Part shown: positions 25,609 to 34,785 of the stretch, piece after piece
How the letters are laid out: each line of letters opens with the position of its first letter
How positions within the stretch are numbered: the stretch's first letter is position 1
NCBI RefSeq assembly: GCF_037040815.1
Contig: NZ_CP146232.1
Span: forward strand, 1,413,501-1,477,500
Direction: 5' to 3'
Length of the DNA stretch: 64,000 bases
Source of the DNA: Pararoseomonas sp. SCSIO 73927
Lineage (GTDB): Bacteria > Pseudomonadota > Alphaproteobacteria > Acetobacterales > Acetobacteraceae
Notes under the pieces: generated by a model
Told to the model about the DNA's origin: nothing
What the model saw: the letters and a program-made list of their open reading frames with translations, nothing else
Database searches by the model: none
Made by a program: the position numbers and the translations under genes

Positions 25609-26237
25609 CCCTGCCGCGCCTCGGCCGCCGCCCGATCCTCATCGGGGCGCTGGCGGCGGGGGCGCTGGGCTGGGCCGCGGCGTGGTCCACGGGCTCGCGC
25701 GGCGCCGCCACTTGGCTCTTCGCCTGGGACGCGGCGGCGCTGGCCTATATCGGCGCGGTGCTGGTGGCGCTCTGGAGCGCCGATCCCGACCGGATGCGGA
25801 AGCGGGCGGAGGAGCTGGACGAGGACCAGTGGGTCATCCTGCTCCTCTCCGTCGTCGCCTCCCTCGCCTCCCTCGCAGCGGTGGCGGTGGACCTGGCCGG
25901 GGCGAAGGGCACGGACCGGGCGGACGGCGCCGCGCTGCTCGCGGGCGGCACCGTCCTCCTCTCCTGGGCCTTCGTGCAGGTGCTCTACGCCCACCACTAC
26001 GCCCACGCCCACTGGCTGCGCGGCGAGGGGCTGGACTTTCCCGGCAACAGGGAACCCGACTTCCCGGAGTTCCTCTACTTCGCGATGACCGTGGGCATGA
26101 CCGCCCAGGTCTCCGACGTCACCACCCGCTCCGCCGGGATGCGGCGGCTGGTGCTCGGGCACTCCATCCTGGCCTTCCTGTTCAATGCCGTGGTGGTGGC
26201 GGCGGCGGTGAACCTCGCGGCGGCGCTGGTGGGATAG
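25605..26237 (+). CDS. DUF1345-family membrane protein
   Basis: A 210-residue inner-membrane protein with about five hydrophobic helices. The family-like phrases are WVILLLSVVASL, ALLAGGTVLLSWAFVQVLYAHHYAH (quoted in part: WAFVQVLYAHHYAH) and FLYFAMTVGMTAQVSDV. Function is unknown in the family. The GTG start overlaps the stop of the LutA-like gene (GTGA), so both are translated from one message. Repeat copy C begins right after its stop. Confidence 0.85.
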   Translation: MTLPRLGRRPILIGALAAGALGWAAAWSTGSRGAATWLFAWDAAALAYIGAVLVALWSADPDRMRKRAEELDEDQWVILLLSVVASLASLAAVAVDLAGAKGTDRADGAALLAGGTVLLSWAFVQVLYAHHYAHAHWLRGEGLDFPGNREPDFPEFLYFAMTVGMTAQVSDVTTRSAGMRRLVLGHSILAFLFNAVVVAAAVNLAAALVG

Positions 26238-26244
26238 GTTTCTT

Positions 26245-26468
26245 CGGGAGGCTCCGCCTCCCGCACCCACCGCCAGGGGGAAGAAAGAATTCTTCCCCCT
26301 GGAACCCCCATCATCTTCTTCTATCGGTTGGCCCCGTGGAGACCTGTTCCGCGCCGAGGGTCGATGACCCTCGGCGAGCCGCAAGCCCTGCATTCCGCGG
26401 CAGCCCTATAGAAGAAGATGAGGGTGGGGGTTCCAGGGGGAGGGAGAACTCCTTCTCCCTCCCCCTGG
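26245..26468. repeat. Mosaic hairpin repeat, copy 2 (double-ended, type 2)
   Basis: This copy lies between convergent genes and is the only one with an A hairpin at both ends. After a short leading hairpin (26245-26263), the left A hairpin (26273-26302) lies 35 bp past the DUF1345 stop and the right one (26433-26468) 6 bp past the SDR stop. Between them are catcatcttctt, a B hairpin GCCGAGGG/CCCTCGGC (26353-26375), the box attccgcggcagcc and agaagaagatgagg. The double end fits a two-way terminator. Confidence 0.85.
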
Positions 26469-26474
26469 CCGTCA

Positions 26475-27242
26475 TCAGCCCTTGCCCGGCTCCGCCAGGC
26501 CGCGGTGCATCTCCGCCACCACGGCGGAGGGCAGCACGTTCGCCACCGCCGACTGCAGCTTGTTCTTCAGCCCGTACACCACGTCGCCGTCGCCGCGCAG
26601 CATGGCCGCGAAGCCGGTTTTCGCCACCTCGGCCGGATCGTCCTTCTTCTGCTGGCCGACGGGCGTGTCCATCATGTCGCCGCGCTCGAAGAACTCCGTC
26701 TCCGTCGCGCCGGGCATGAGGCAGGTCACGCTGACCTGGGTCTCCTTCAGCTCGTTGCGGATGGCCCAGGAGAAGGAGTTCAGGAAGGCCTTGGTGCCGT
26801 TGTACACGGCCTGGAAGCTGCCGGGCATGAAGCCGGCGATAGAGCCGGTGATGAGGATGCGCCCGGCGTTCCGCGCGCGCATGCCCTGCCCGACCTTGTG
26901 GATCAGGTAGAGCGTGCCGGTGATGTTGGTGTCCACCACACCCCGGATGCGGTCGAAATCCTGGTCCAGGAAGGCGTGGCCGAGGCCGCGGCCGGCATTG
27001 GCCAGAAGCGCCTCCACCTCGCGCCCGTTGGTCGCGGCCAGCAGCTTGTCCACGCCCTCTGTGGTGGAGAGGTCGGCCTGCAACGCCTCCACCTTCGCGC
27101 CGGCGGCGCGCAGCTCGCTGGCGGCGGTCTCGATCTCCGGCTCGTCGGCCGCGATCAGCAGCTCGTAGCCGTGCTTCGCGGCCTCGCGCGCGAGTTCCAG
27201 CCCGATGCCGGTGGAGGCGCCTGTGACGATGGCGAGTGCCAT
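26475..27242 (-). CDS. Short-chain dehydrogenase/reductase
   Basis: A 255-residue classical SDR. The NAD(P) motif TGASTGIG is at residues 7-14, the NAG-type motif ANAGRG near 83, the catalytic serine in TGSIAG near 133, and the catalytic YNGTK near 146-150. It most resembles the general DltE/YqjQ-like oxidoreductase group, with unknown substrate. The ATG start gives the usual N-terminal beta strand (MALAIVTGAS). It lies in a three-gene minus-strand run with a zinc alcohol dehydrogenase and another SDR. Confidence 0.9.
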   Translation of the reverse strand: MALAIVTGASTGIGLELAREAAKHGYELLIAADEPEIETAASELRAAGAKVEALQADLSTTEGVDKLLAATNGREVEALLANAGRGLGHAFLDQDFDRIRGVVDTNITGTLYLIHKVGQGMRARNAGRILITGSIAGFMPGSFQAVYNGTKAFLNSFSWAIRNELKETQVSVTCLMPGATETEFFERGDMMDTPVGQQKKDDPAEVAKTGFAAMLRGDGDVVYGLKNKLQSAVANVLPSAVVAEMHRGLAEPGKG

Positions 27243-27262
27243 GGTTCTTCTCTCCGAAGGGG

Positions 27263-28432
27263 TCAGGGCTTCAGGACGACCTTGATGCAGCCGTCCTTCT
27301 TGTCGCGGAAGGTCTTGTAGAGGTCCGGCCCGTCCTCCAGCCCCGCCGTGTGCGTGATGACGAAGGAGGGATCGATCTTCCCGTCCTGGATCATTCCCAG
27401 CAGCCGCGGCAGGTAGTGCTGCACGGGGGTCTGGGCCATTCGGAAGGTCAGGCCGCGATTGATGGCGGAGCCGAAGGGGATCTTGTCCAGGAGCCCGCCA
27501 TAGACGCCGATGATGGAGACCGTGCCGAAGTTGCGGCAGCAATGGATCGCCTGGCGAAGCACGTGCGGACGGTCCGTGCCCATGAAGGTCGCGACCTTGA
27601 TGCGGTCGATCACGGAATCGAAGCTTGCCGTGCCGTCCGCCTCGGTGCCGACCGCGTCGATGCAGGCATCGGCGCCGCGGCCCTTGGTCATCTCCTGGAT
27701 GGCGTCGTAGATGTCCACCTCACGGAAGTCGAGCGTCTCCGCGCCGGCGGCCCGCGCGAGCGCCAGGCGCTCCGGCACGGTGTCAATCGCGATCACCCGC
27801 TCCGCGCCGAGGATGAAGGCGCTGCGGATCGCCATCTGGCCCACGGGGCCACAGCCCCAGATGGCGATCGTCTCGCCGCCCTGGATGTTGCAGAAATCCG
27901 CGCCCATGAAGCCGGTGGGGAAGATGTCGGAGAGGAACAGCACCTGCTCATCCGTCATCCCCTCGGGGATCTTGATCGGGCCGACATCGGCGTAGGGCAC
28001 GCGCACGTACTCCGCCTGCCCGCCGGGGAAGCCGCCGAGAATGTGGGAGTAGCCGAACAGGCCGGCGGGCGAGTGGCCCCAGAGCTTCTCCGCCACCTTG
28101 GCATTGGGGTTGGACCGCTCGCAGCCGGAGAAGAACCCCTTCTGGCAGAAGAAGCACTCGCCGCAGGAGATGGTGAAGGGCACCACTACGCGGTCGCCGA
28201 CCTTCAGCTTTTTGTTGTCCTTGCCGACCTCGACCACCTCGCCCATGCACTCGTGGCCGACGACGTCACCGCGCTCCATGCCCGGGATCATCCCGTCCAT
28301 GATGTGCAGGTCCGAACCGCAGATGGCGCAGGACGTGACCTTGATGATGCAGTCGCGGCCGTCCTCGATCTTCGGGTCGGGCACCGTCTCGCAGCGCATG
28401 TCGCCCTTGCCGTGCCAGGTGATCGCCTTCAT
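27263..28432 (-). CDS. Zinc-dependent alcohol/formaldehyde dehydrogenase-like protein
   Basis: A 389-residue medium-chain dehydrogenase. The catalytic zinc site is shown by CAICGSDLH and GHECMGEV, and the structural zinc loop by [15 protein letters not shown]; the nucleotide-binding motif is GCGPVGQ near residue 193. The length and the phrase [11 protein letters not shown] suggest the glutathione-independent formaldehyde dehydrogenase-like subgroup, but substrate is uncertain. It uses NAD(P)+. Gene spacing of about 20-30 bp to both flanking SDR genes suggests one operon for aldehyde or stress metabolism. Confidence 0.9.
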   Translation of the reverse strand: MKAITWHGKGDMRCETVPDPKIEDGRDCIIKVTSCAICGSDLHIMDGMIPGMERGDVVGHECMGEVVEVGKDNKKLKVGDRVVVPFTISCGECFFCQKGFFSGCERSNPNAKVAEKLWGHSPAGLFGYSHILGGFPGGQAEYVRVPYADVGPIKIPEGMTDEQVLFLSDIFPTGFMGADFCNIQGGETIAIWGCGPVGQMAIRSAFILGAERVIAIDTVPERLALARAAGAETLDFREVDIYDAIQEMTKGRGADACIDAVGTEADGTASFDSVIDRIKVATFMGTDRPHVLRQAIHCCRNFGTVSIIGVYGGLLDKIPFGSAINRGLTFRMAQTPVQHYLPRLLGMIQDGKIDPSFVITHTAGLEDGPDLYKTFRDKKDGCIKVVLKP

Positions 28433-28463
28433 GCGCGTTTCCCTTCGAGATGTCTGAGAGAGG

Positions 28464-29336
28464 TCAGCCGTTCACCACGTCGCCACCGTTCGGATGCAGC
28501 ACCTGCCCGTTGATGTAGGAGCTGTCCGAATCCGAGGCGAGAAAGATATAGGAGGGCGCGACCTCGTCCGGCTGCCCCGCACGGCCCATCTGGGCCGATG
28601 CGCCGTGCTCCGCCGTCTTCTCCGCGTCGAAGCTCGCGGGGATCAGCGGCGTCCAGATCGGCCCCGGCGCCACGGCGTTCACGCGGATCTTGCGCGCCTT
28701 GTAGAGCTGGTTCGACAGGCTGCGCGTGAAGGCGACGATGGCGCCTTTCGTGCTGGAGTAGTCGATCAGCTGCGGGCTGCCGCGATAGGCGGTGACGGAG
28801 GTGGTGTTCACGATCGAGGCCCCGTCCGGCATGTGCGGCAGCGCGAACTTCGCCATCCAGAAGTAGCCGAAGATGTTCGTGCGGAAGGTCCGCTCCACCT
28901 GCGCCGGGTCGATGTCCGCCAGGTACTCGCAGACGTGCTGCTCGGCAGCGTTGTTCACCAGCACGTCGATCCGCCCGCCGAGGAAGGAGACCGCCTTCTC
29001 CACCGCCTGCTTGGCGAAGGTCACCTCGCCCACGTCGCCCGCGATGGCCTCGCAGCGCCGCCCGGCGGCCTCCACCAGCCGCTTCGTCTCCGCCGCGTCC
29101 CCGTGCTCGTCCTTGTAGAGGATGACGACGTCCGCACCCTCCTTGGCGAAGCCCACCGCCACGGCGCGCCCAATGCCGGAATCCCCTCCCGTCACCAGCG
29201 CCTTCCTGCCCTCCAACTTGCCCGAACCCTTCCAGTCCTCCATGGCCGAGCGAGGGCGCGGCGTCATCTCGCTCTCGATGCCGGGCTGATGGGCCTGCTG
29301 CTGCGGCGGCTGGGGCGGCTTCGGGTTCTCGCTCAT
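28464..29336 (-). CDS. SDR with proline/glutamine-rich N-terminus (YhdG/GspA39-like)
   Basis: A 290-residue SDR. The first ~40 residues are rich in P and Q, then the Rossmann motif [12 protein letters not shown] appears near residue 50, NNAAEQ near 128, [10 protein letters not shown] near 178 and the catalytic YSSTKGA near 193. The C-terminal phrase [10 protein letters not shown] is typical of the glucose/ribitol dehydrogenase-like SDRs annotated as general stress proteins. It is the first gene of the minus-strand SDR-ADH-SDR run. Confidence 0.9.
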   Translation of the reverse strand: MSENPKPPQPPQQQAHQPGIESEMTPRPRSAMEDWKGSGKLEGRKALVTGGDSGIGRAVAVGFAKEGADVVILYKDEHGDAAETKRLVEAAGRRCEAIAGDVGEVTFAKQAVEKAVSFLGGRIDVLVNNAAEQHVCEYLADIDPAQVERTFRTNIFGYFWMAKFALPHMPDGASIVNTTSVTAYRGSPQLIDYSSTKGAIVAFTRSLSNQLYKARKIRVNAVAPGPIWTPLIPASFDAEKTAEHGASAQMGRAGQPDEVAPSYIFLASDSDSSYINGQVLHPNGGDVVNG

Positions 29337-29460
29337 GCGCAGCTCCTTGAGGGCGCTGCCAGAACGGCTCCCACATGGGCACGGTTGCGCGATTCGACGC
29401 GGGTGACGAAACGCGATGCCAGTGCCGAGCGATGGATTATCTTATGTTGATGCGCGGGTT

Positions 29461-29703
29461 GGCCCCTAAGGGGCTTCGCCCCCTGGACCCCCACCAGGAG
29501 GCTGAGCCTCCTGGACCTGCATCGGGCTACCGCGGAACTGACGGGACGCGTCAGCTCTCTACGACCGGCACCCTTCCTGCCCTTGCAGTCGCCTCGGCTC
29601 CAAGAGCCGAGGCGCACCGTCAGCCGGGCAAAGGCCAAAGCCTAGAAGAAGATGATGGTGAGGGGTCCGGGGAGAGGAAGAATTCCTTCTTCCTCTCCCT
29701 GGC
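29461..29703 (-). repeat. Mosaic hairpin repeat, copy 3 (type 1)
   Basis: From right to left: A hairpin (about 29670-29702, GAATTC-centred), 20 bp past the stop of the truncated permease remnant; agaagaagatgatgg; B hairpin CGCCTCGGCTC...GAGCCGAGGCG (29590-29614) followed by gcaccgtcag; box ctaccgcggaactga; D hairpins (29494-29514 and near 29470-29482). The region from 29337 to 29460 before it shows no gene. Confidence 0.88.
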
Positions 29704-29723
29704 CACGGACCGGAAGCGAAGGA

Positions 29724-29878
29724 TCAGCGTATCCCAACCCGCATGAAGAGCTGCACGAACTGCCGCTGAAAGAGCAGGAAGGCGGTCAGCGGCGGCGCGG
29801 CGGTGAGGAGGGTGGCCGTGCTGATGATGGCCCGGTTGATGCCCTGGTCGGTCCAGGGTTGGGCCCATCGATCCAACC
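29724..29878 (-). pseudogene. C-terminal remnant of a carbohydrate ABC transporter permease
   Basis: About 50 codons in one minus-strand frame end at the stop 29726-29724. The last residues read AFLLFQRQFVQLFMRVGIR, preceded by NRAIISTATLLTAAPPLTA and a WTDQG-type phrase. This is the characteristic C-terminus of MalG/UgpE-type sugar permeases (last membrane helix, then FLLFQRQFV...GIR). No upstream part of the gene exists: within a few bases of 29880 the sequence becomes a D-type hairpin of the local repeat family. I conclude that a permease gene was cut, leaving only its 3' end together with the repeat-type hairpin that follows its stop. The protein identity is strong; the mechanism is inference. 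Confidence 0.75.
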
Positions 29879-29880
29879 AG

Positions 29881-29919
29881 CCTCCTGGCGGAGGGTCCAG
29901 GGAGGCGGCGCCTCTCTGG
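29881..29919. repeat. Partial mosaic repeat: D-type hairpin
   Basis: The stretch ggcggagggtccagggaggc (29888-29907) and the following arm make a 23-nt hairpin (29897-29919) nearly identical to the one at 35531-35553, including the same leader. It marks the point where the permease remnant ends. It lies about 80 bp before actA. Confidence 0.75.
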
Positions 29920-29999
29920 GGTCACGGGCGCAACGGCCTGCCCGCGCCCGAAACCGTCCCACACCCCCCGCGTTGCCGATCCCATTGGCCGGGGACTCG

Positions 30000-30671
30000 A
30001 TGGCGCAGATTTTCTCTCCCGCCGCCGATGCCCGGCTGCGCCTTGCCCTGGTCATCGGTGCGGCACTCCTTCTGCTGGGCCTGGCCTCAGGTTTCGCCTG
30101 GGTGCGCTCCGGCACGGCCTGGCGCGTGGGGGAGCCGGCGCCGCAGCCCATCCCCTTCAGCCACGCCGTGCACGCGGGCGGGCTGGGCCTGGATTGCCGC
30201 TTCTGCCACGCGGGCGTGGAGCGCGCGGCGGATGCGGGGATGCCGAGCGCCGAGACCTGCCTCGGCTGCCACGAGCGGGTGTGGAACGTCACCGCCCAGT
30301 TCGCGCCGCTGCGGGCCGCGATCGCGCGGGGGGCGGCGGTGGAGTGGTCCTCCGTCAGCCGCCTGCCGGACCATGCGCGCTTCGACCATTCCGCCCATAC
30401 CGCCGCCGGCGTGGCCTGCGGCACCTGCCACGGCAAGGTGGAGGAGATGCCGCGCACGGTGAAGGCGGAGACGCTGAACATGGGCTTCTGCCTGGACTGC
30501 CATCGCGAACCGGCGGCGCAGCAGCGCCCGGCGGGGTCGGTCTTCGCGCGCGACTACGTGCCAACGGGTGAGGCGCACGCGCTGCGGCCGCACGGGCTGC
30601 AATCCTTCCGCTACGAGCATTACGGGGTGGAGGTCTCGCCCCTCACCCGCTGCTCCACGTGCCACCGATGA
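30000..30671 (+). CDS. actA: Alternative complex III pentahaem cytochrome ActA
   Basis: A 223-residue periplasmic cytochrome anchored by one N-terminal helix (residues ~13-33). Five CxxCH haem sites are visible: CRFCH, CLGCH, CGTCH, CLDCH and CSTCH, the number expected for ActA. In alternative complex III (ACIII) it accepts electrons from the ActB iron-sulfur chain and passes them on towards the oxidase. The ATG is chosen because the upstream open frame runs through non-coding repeat sequence. It is the first gene of the act-cta block and overlaps actB by 4 nt. Confidence 0.92.
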   Translation: MAQIFSPAADARLRLALVIGAALLLLGLASGFAWVRSGTAWRVGEPAPQPIPFSHAVHAGGLGLDCRFCHAGVERAADAGMPSAETCLGCHERVWNVTAQFAPLRAAIARGAAVEWSSVSRLPDHARFDHSAHTAAGVACGTCHGKVEEMPRTVKAETLNMGFCLDCHREPAAQQRPAGSVFARDYVPTGEAHALRPHGLQSFRYEHYGVEVSPLTRCSTCHR

Positions 30672-33466
30672 GCACCGTCCCACCCCGGCGCGGCCCCGAT
30701 CCCGCGCCCGAGCCGCCGCAGCCCGCCGCCCTGGCCCCCGCGCCGCACGGCGTGCTGGAGCGGCGGGACGCGCTGCGGCTGATGGGCGCCTCCCTCGCCC
30801 TTTCGGCGCTGGCGGGCTGCGAGGAGGCACCGGAGCACGGCCACCCTCTGCACGCCCCCGCCCGCGCGGCCGACGGTGCGGCCTCCGCGGCGGAGTACGC
30901 GACGGTGCTGGAACTGGACGGGCTCTCGCGCGGGGTGATCGTCCGCACGCGGAACGGCCATGCGGTGAAGGTGGAGGGCAACCCGGCCCATCCCGCCAGC
31001 CTCGGCGCGACGGACATCTTCGCGGAGGCGGCGGTGCTCTCGCTGCACGACCCGCAGCGCGCCCGCCGCATCCGGCGGGACGGGCGTCCGGTGCCGGCGG
31101 AGATGCTGGAGGCGGCCATCGCCGCCGCCCGGGCGGAGCTGCTGCCGCGCGGCGGCCGGGGTCTGCGGATCCTCACCGGCCCCGTCTCCTCCCCCACCCT
31201 GGCGCGGGTGATGGCCGCTGTCCTGGCGGCCTTTCCGGAAGCGCGCTGGCACGGGCACGACCCGCTGGCGGACGACGCGGCGCTGGAAGGGGCGGTGCGC
31301 GCTTTCGGGCAGCCGCTCGCTGCCGTGCCGGACCTTTCGCGCGCCCGGGCGGTGCTCTGCCTCGGCGCCGATCCGCTGGGGACGATGCCCGGCCACCTTC
31401 GCCACGCGCGGGACTGGATCACGGCGCGGGCGGAAGGGCGGGGCGCGCGCCTGATCGTGGCGGAGGCCTCGCCGAGCATCACCGGCTCCCGGGCGGACCG
31501 GCGCATTCCCCTGCACCCCGGCAACGCCGCCCCCTTTGCCGGTGCCGTCGCCGCCGCGCTGGGCGTCGAGGGCGCGTCCGGCACCCATCCGGAGGCGGCG
31601 GCCGTCGCGGCGGAGCTGGCGGAAGCCGGACCGGGCGCCCTCGTCCTCGCCGGGCGCGGCATGGGGGCGGAGGTGCATGCCCTGGCCCACGCCATGAACG
31701 CGCGCCTGGGGGGCGAGGCGATGCGCCTGCTGCCGCACCCTCTGGCCCGGCCGGAGCCGATGGCGGCCTCCATCACCTCCCTCGCGGCCGACATCGCGGC
31801 GGGCGAGGTGACGCACCTGCTGATCCTCGGCGCCAACCCCGCCTACGACGCCCCGGCCGCGCTGGGCCTTGAGGCGGCCCTGCGCCGCATCCCCTTCACC
31901 CTGTATCTCGGCTTCCGCGCGGACGAGACGGCGCGGCTCTGCACTTGGCAGGTCCCGCTGGCGCACCCGCTGGAATCCTGGGGCGACTCCCGCGCCTTCG
32001 ACGGCACGCCCGCCATCCGCCAGCCCGCCACCGTCCCGTTGGCGAGGGAGGCGCGGGGCGAGGTGGAGATCCTCACCACCCTTCTCGGTGCCCCCGCCTC
32101 GGCCCGGGCGGCGGTGGAGGAGACCTGGCGCGTCGCCTGGGGCGAGGCCTTCGACGCGCGCTGGGCCGCCGCGCTGGAGAGCGGCGTGGCCGGCGAGGCC
32201 CCCGCCCCCCTGCGCCCGAGCTTGCGTCGGGACTGGAACCGCCCCGCTCCGCCCCCGCCCTCCGGCCTGGTCGCGGTCTTCGCGCCCGATCCCGGCACGC
32301 GCGGCGGGGAGGCGGCGCACGAGGCCTGGCTGCAGGAAATGCCCCGCCCGTTGACGAAGATCACCTGGGGCAACGCCGCGCTGATGGCCCCCACCACCGC
32401 CGCCGCGCACGGGCTCTCGGCCGGGGACGAGGTGGAGCTGGAACTCGGCGACCGCCGCGTCCTCGCGCCCTGCTGGCCCCTGCCCGGCCACGCGCCGGAC
32501 TGCGTCACCCTGCCCCTCGGCGGCGGGCGCCGCGCCGGCGGGCCGGTGGGGGAGGGGAGGGGCTTCGACGCCTACGCCCTGCGCCCCGCCGACGGCGCCT
32601 GGACCGCGCCCGGCCTCTCCATGCGCCCCACCGGCCGCAGGGCGGATGTCGTCACCACCGATTCCCACCACCGCGTGGACCCGTCCGAGGCCGTCCGCAC
32701 CGTGGCCCCCGGCGGCACCCTGCCGCAGCCGGGCCGCGACGCCTCGCTTCACCCGGACTGGCCCTACCCCGCCCAGGCCTGGGGCATGGCGATCGACCTG
32801 GACGCCTGCATTGGCTGCAACGCCTGCGCGGTAGCCTGCCAGGCGGAGAACAACGTGCCCGTGGTCGGCCCGCTGGCGGTCTCGCAGGGCCGGGAGATGC
32901 ACTGGCTGCGCGTGGACCGCTACCACCACGGCGAGGAAGGGAACCCCGCCTCCTCCTTCCAGCCCGTCCCCTGCATGCACTGCGAGCAGGCGCCCTGCGA
33001 GCCCGTCTGCCCCGTCAACGCCACGGTGCACGACCAGCAGGGCTTGAACGTGATGGTCTATCCGCGCTGCATCGGCACGCGGACCTGCTCCAACAACTGC
33101 CCCTACAAGGTGCGGCGCTTCAACTGGGCGGACCACCGCCGCCTGCTCGACACCCCCGCGCGCAACCCGGACGTGCCGCTGCGCCCGCGCGGCGTGATGG
33201 AGAAGTGTACCTACTGCTCCCACCGCATCGCCGGTGCCCGCAGCGCCGCCTCCGCCGAGGGCCGCGCGCTGCGGGACGGGGATGTGGAGACCGCCTGCCA
33301 GCGCGCCTGCCCGACCCGCGCCATCACCTTCGGCGACCTGAACGACCCGGAAAGCGCCGTCTCCCGCGCGCGGCAGGATGGCCGGCACTACGCCATGCTC
33401 GGCCATCTCGGCACGCGCCCCCGCACCACCTACCTCGCCCGCGTCGCGCCGGAGACGGAGGCATGA
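30668..33466 (+). CDS. actB: Alternative complex III iron-sulfur subunit ActB (molybdopterin-like/Fe-S fusion)
   Basis: A 932-residue fusion. The N-terminus shows a Tat-like signal with lipobox (ERRDALRLMGASLALSALAGC), so it is an exported lipoprotein. Residues ~60-690 resemble the molybdopterin oxidoreductase large subunit, which in ACIII carries no molybdenum. Residues ~714-900 are a ferredoxin-type electron wire with four cysteine groups: CIGCNACAVAC, CMHCEQAPCEPVC, CIGTRTCSNNC and CTYC...CQRAC, giving three [4Fe-4S] and one [3Fe-4S] cluster as in the family. It hands electrons from quinol at ActC to ActA. It overlaps actA and actC by 4 nt. Confidence 0.94.
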   Translation: MSTVPPRRGPDPAPEPPQPAALAPAPHGVLERRDALRLMGASLALSALAGCEEAPEHGHPLHAPARAADGAASAAEYATVLELDGLSRGVIVRTRNGHAVKVEGNPAHPASLGATDIFAEAAVLSLHDPQRARRIRRDGRPVPAEMLEAAIAAARAELLPRGGRGLRILTGPVSSPTLARVMAAVLAAFPEARWHGHDPLADDAALEGAVRAFGQPLAAVPDLSRARAVLCLGADPLGTMPGHLRHARDWITARAEGRGARLIVAEASPSITGSRADRRIPLHPGNAAPFAGAVAAALGVEGASGTHPEAAAVAAELAEAGPGALVLAGRGMGAEVHALAHAMNARLGGEAMRLLPHPLARPEPMAASITSLAADIAAGEVTHLLILGANPAYDAPAALGLEAALRRIPFTLYLGFRADETARLCTWQVPLAHPLESWGDSRAFDGTPAIRQPATVPLAREARGEVEILTTLLGAPASARAAVEETWRVAWGEAFDARWAAALESGVAGEAPAPLRPSLRRDWNRPAPPPPSGLVAVFAPDPGTRGGEAAHEAWLQEMPRPLTKITWGNAALMAPTTAAAHGLSAGDEVELELGDRRVLAPCWPLPGHAPDCVTLPLGGGRRAGGPVGEGRGFDAYALRPADGAWTAPGLSMRPTGRRADVVTTDSHHRVDPSEAVRTVAPGGTLPQPGRDASLHPDWPYPAQAWGMAIDLDACIGCNACAVACQAENNVPVVGPLAVSQGREMHWLRVDRYHHGEEGNPASSFQPVPCMHCEQAPCEPVCPVNATVHDQQGLNVMVYPRCIGTRTCSNNCPYKVRRFNWADHRRLLDTPARNPDVPLRPRGVMEKCTYCSHRIAGARSAASAEGRALRDGDVETACQRACPTRAITFGDLNDPESAVSRARQDGRHYAMLGHLGTRPRTTYLARVAPETEA

Positions 33467-34785
33467 GCGACGTCACCGCCCCCGTCGCCGCCGCAGCCCT
33501 CCGCCCGGGTGCCTGGGGCTTCCGCCTCTCCGTCGCCTTCTGCGCCGCGGGGGTGGTGGTACTGGCCGCTTCCGTCGCCGCCGTGCTGGTGCGGGGCGTG
33601 GGCGTGTGGGGGAACAACATCCCGCATGTCTGGGGCTTCGACCTGATCGGCTATGCTTGGTGGATCGGCATCGCCAACGCCGCCAGCCTCTTCGCCGCGG
33701 TCCTCGTGCTGCGGCGGCACGGGCTGCGCACGGCGGTGAACCGCTTCGCGGAGGCCGCGGCGCTGGCCGCCATCCTCGCCGCCGCCTTCTACCCCATCCT
33801 CCACCTCGGCCGGGCGGAGCTCTTCCTCTGGACCCTGCCCTACCCCTCCTACACCGGCCTCTGGCCCCAGTTCGGCAGCCCGCTGGTCTGGGATTTCTGG
33901 GGCATCATGTCGCACGTCGTCGTCACCAGCCTCTTCTGGTTCATCGGGCTGATCCCGGACCTCGCGACGATGCGCGACGCGGCGGCCACGCGCGGGCGGA
34001 TCGGCGCCGCGCGCGCCTACGGCCTGCTGGCGCTGGGCTGGCGCGGATCGGTGGCGCACTGGCACCGCCACCAGGCCGCCTACCGCCTCGTCGCCGCGCT
34101 GGTGCTGCCCCTCCTCCTCTGGGCGCAGACCGTGGTGGCGCTGGAATTCGCCACCACCCTCGTCCCGGGCTGGCACCAGGCGCGGCTGCCGCTGCACGTC
34201 GTCGTCACCGGCCTTCCCTCCGGACTCGGCGTGGTGCTGGCCCTCGCCGCCGTGCTGCGCCACGCCCTCTCCCTCCAGCGCTTCGTGGACCGGGAGGACA
34301 TGAACCTCCTGGCGCAGCTCACCGCCACCGCCGGCCTCATCGCCGCCCTGGCCTACGCGCACGAGCTGCTGGTTGGCTTCGCGGAGGAGGACGCCACTAC
34401 GCGCGCCGCCCTCTCCGCCCGCGTGCTGGGCCCGGGCGCACCGGCCTACTGGGGCGCCATCGCCCTCTCCGCCGCCCTGCCTCAAATCCTGTGGAGCGGC
34501 TGGGCGCGCCGCCGCACCCTTGTGCTTATCGCGGTCGGCATTCTAGCCGCCGCCGGCGTCTGGCTGGACCGCTGGTCCCTGGTGGTGGACGGCCTGCTGC
34601 GCGACCACCTCGTCGGCATCGGCCCGGGCTATTCGCCCAGCCCCGCGGAATGGGGCCTGCTCGGCGGCACCGTCGCCCTCTTCGGGCTGGTGCTCCTCCT
34701 CTTCGGCCGCCTCGTCCCCGCCGTCTCCATGTACGAGACCCGCCACGAGGAGAGCGAGGCCGAGATGGAGGAGGAGGAGCGGTGA
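33463..34785 (+). CDS. actC: Alternative complex III quinol-binding subunit ActC (NrfD-like)
   Basis: A 440-residue integral membrane protein of the NrfD/PsrC family with about ten hydrophobic helices, the length expected for ActC. It should hold the quinol oxidation site near the outer face and pass electrons to ActB. Family-like phrases include GFDLIGYAWWIGIANAAS, LWTLPYPSYTGLWPQFGSPL (in part) and WHQARLPLHVVVTGLPSG. The C-terminal tail is strongly acidic (EESEAEMEEEE). The ATG overlaps the actB stop and its own stop is overlapped by the actD GTG. Confidence 0.93.
   Translation: MSDVTAPVAAAALRPGAWGFRLSVAFCAAGVVVLAASVAAVLVRGVGVWGNNIPHVWGFDLIGYAWWIGIANAASLFAAVLVLRRHGLRTAVNRFAEAAALAAILAAAFYPILHLGRAELFLWTLPYPSYTGLWPQFGSPLVWDFWGIMSHVVVTSLFWFIGLIPDLATMRDAAATRGRIGAARAYGLLALGWRGSVAHWHRHQAAYRLVAALVLPLLLWAQTVVALEFATTLVPGWHQARLPLHVVVTGLPSGLGVVLALAAVLRHALSLQRFVDREDMNLLAQLTATAGLIAALAYAHELLVGFAEEDATTRAALSARVLGPGAPAYWGAIALSAALPQILWSGWARRRTLVLIAVGILAAAGVWLDRWSLVVDGLLRDHLVGIGPGYSPSPAEWGLLGGTVALFGLVLLLFGRLVPAVSMYETRHEESEAEMEEEER

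Noticed and set aside
29652..29999. N-terminal extension of ActA
   Set aside because: It would be translated from repeat DNA and from the antisense of the permease remnant. The ATG at 30000 gives a normal anchor helix.
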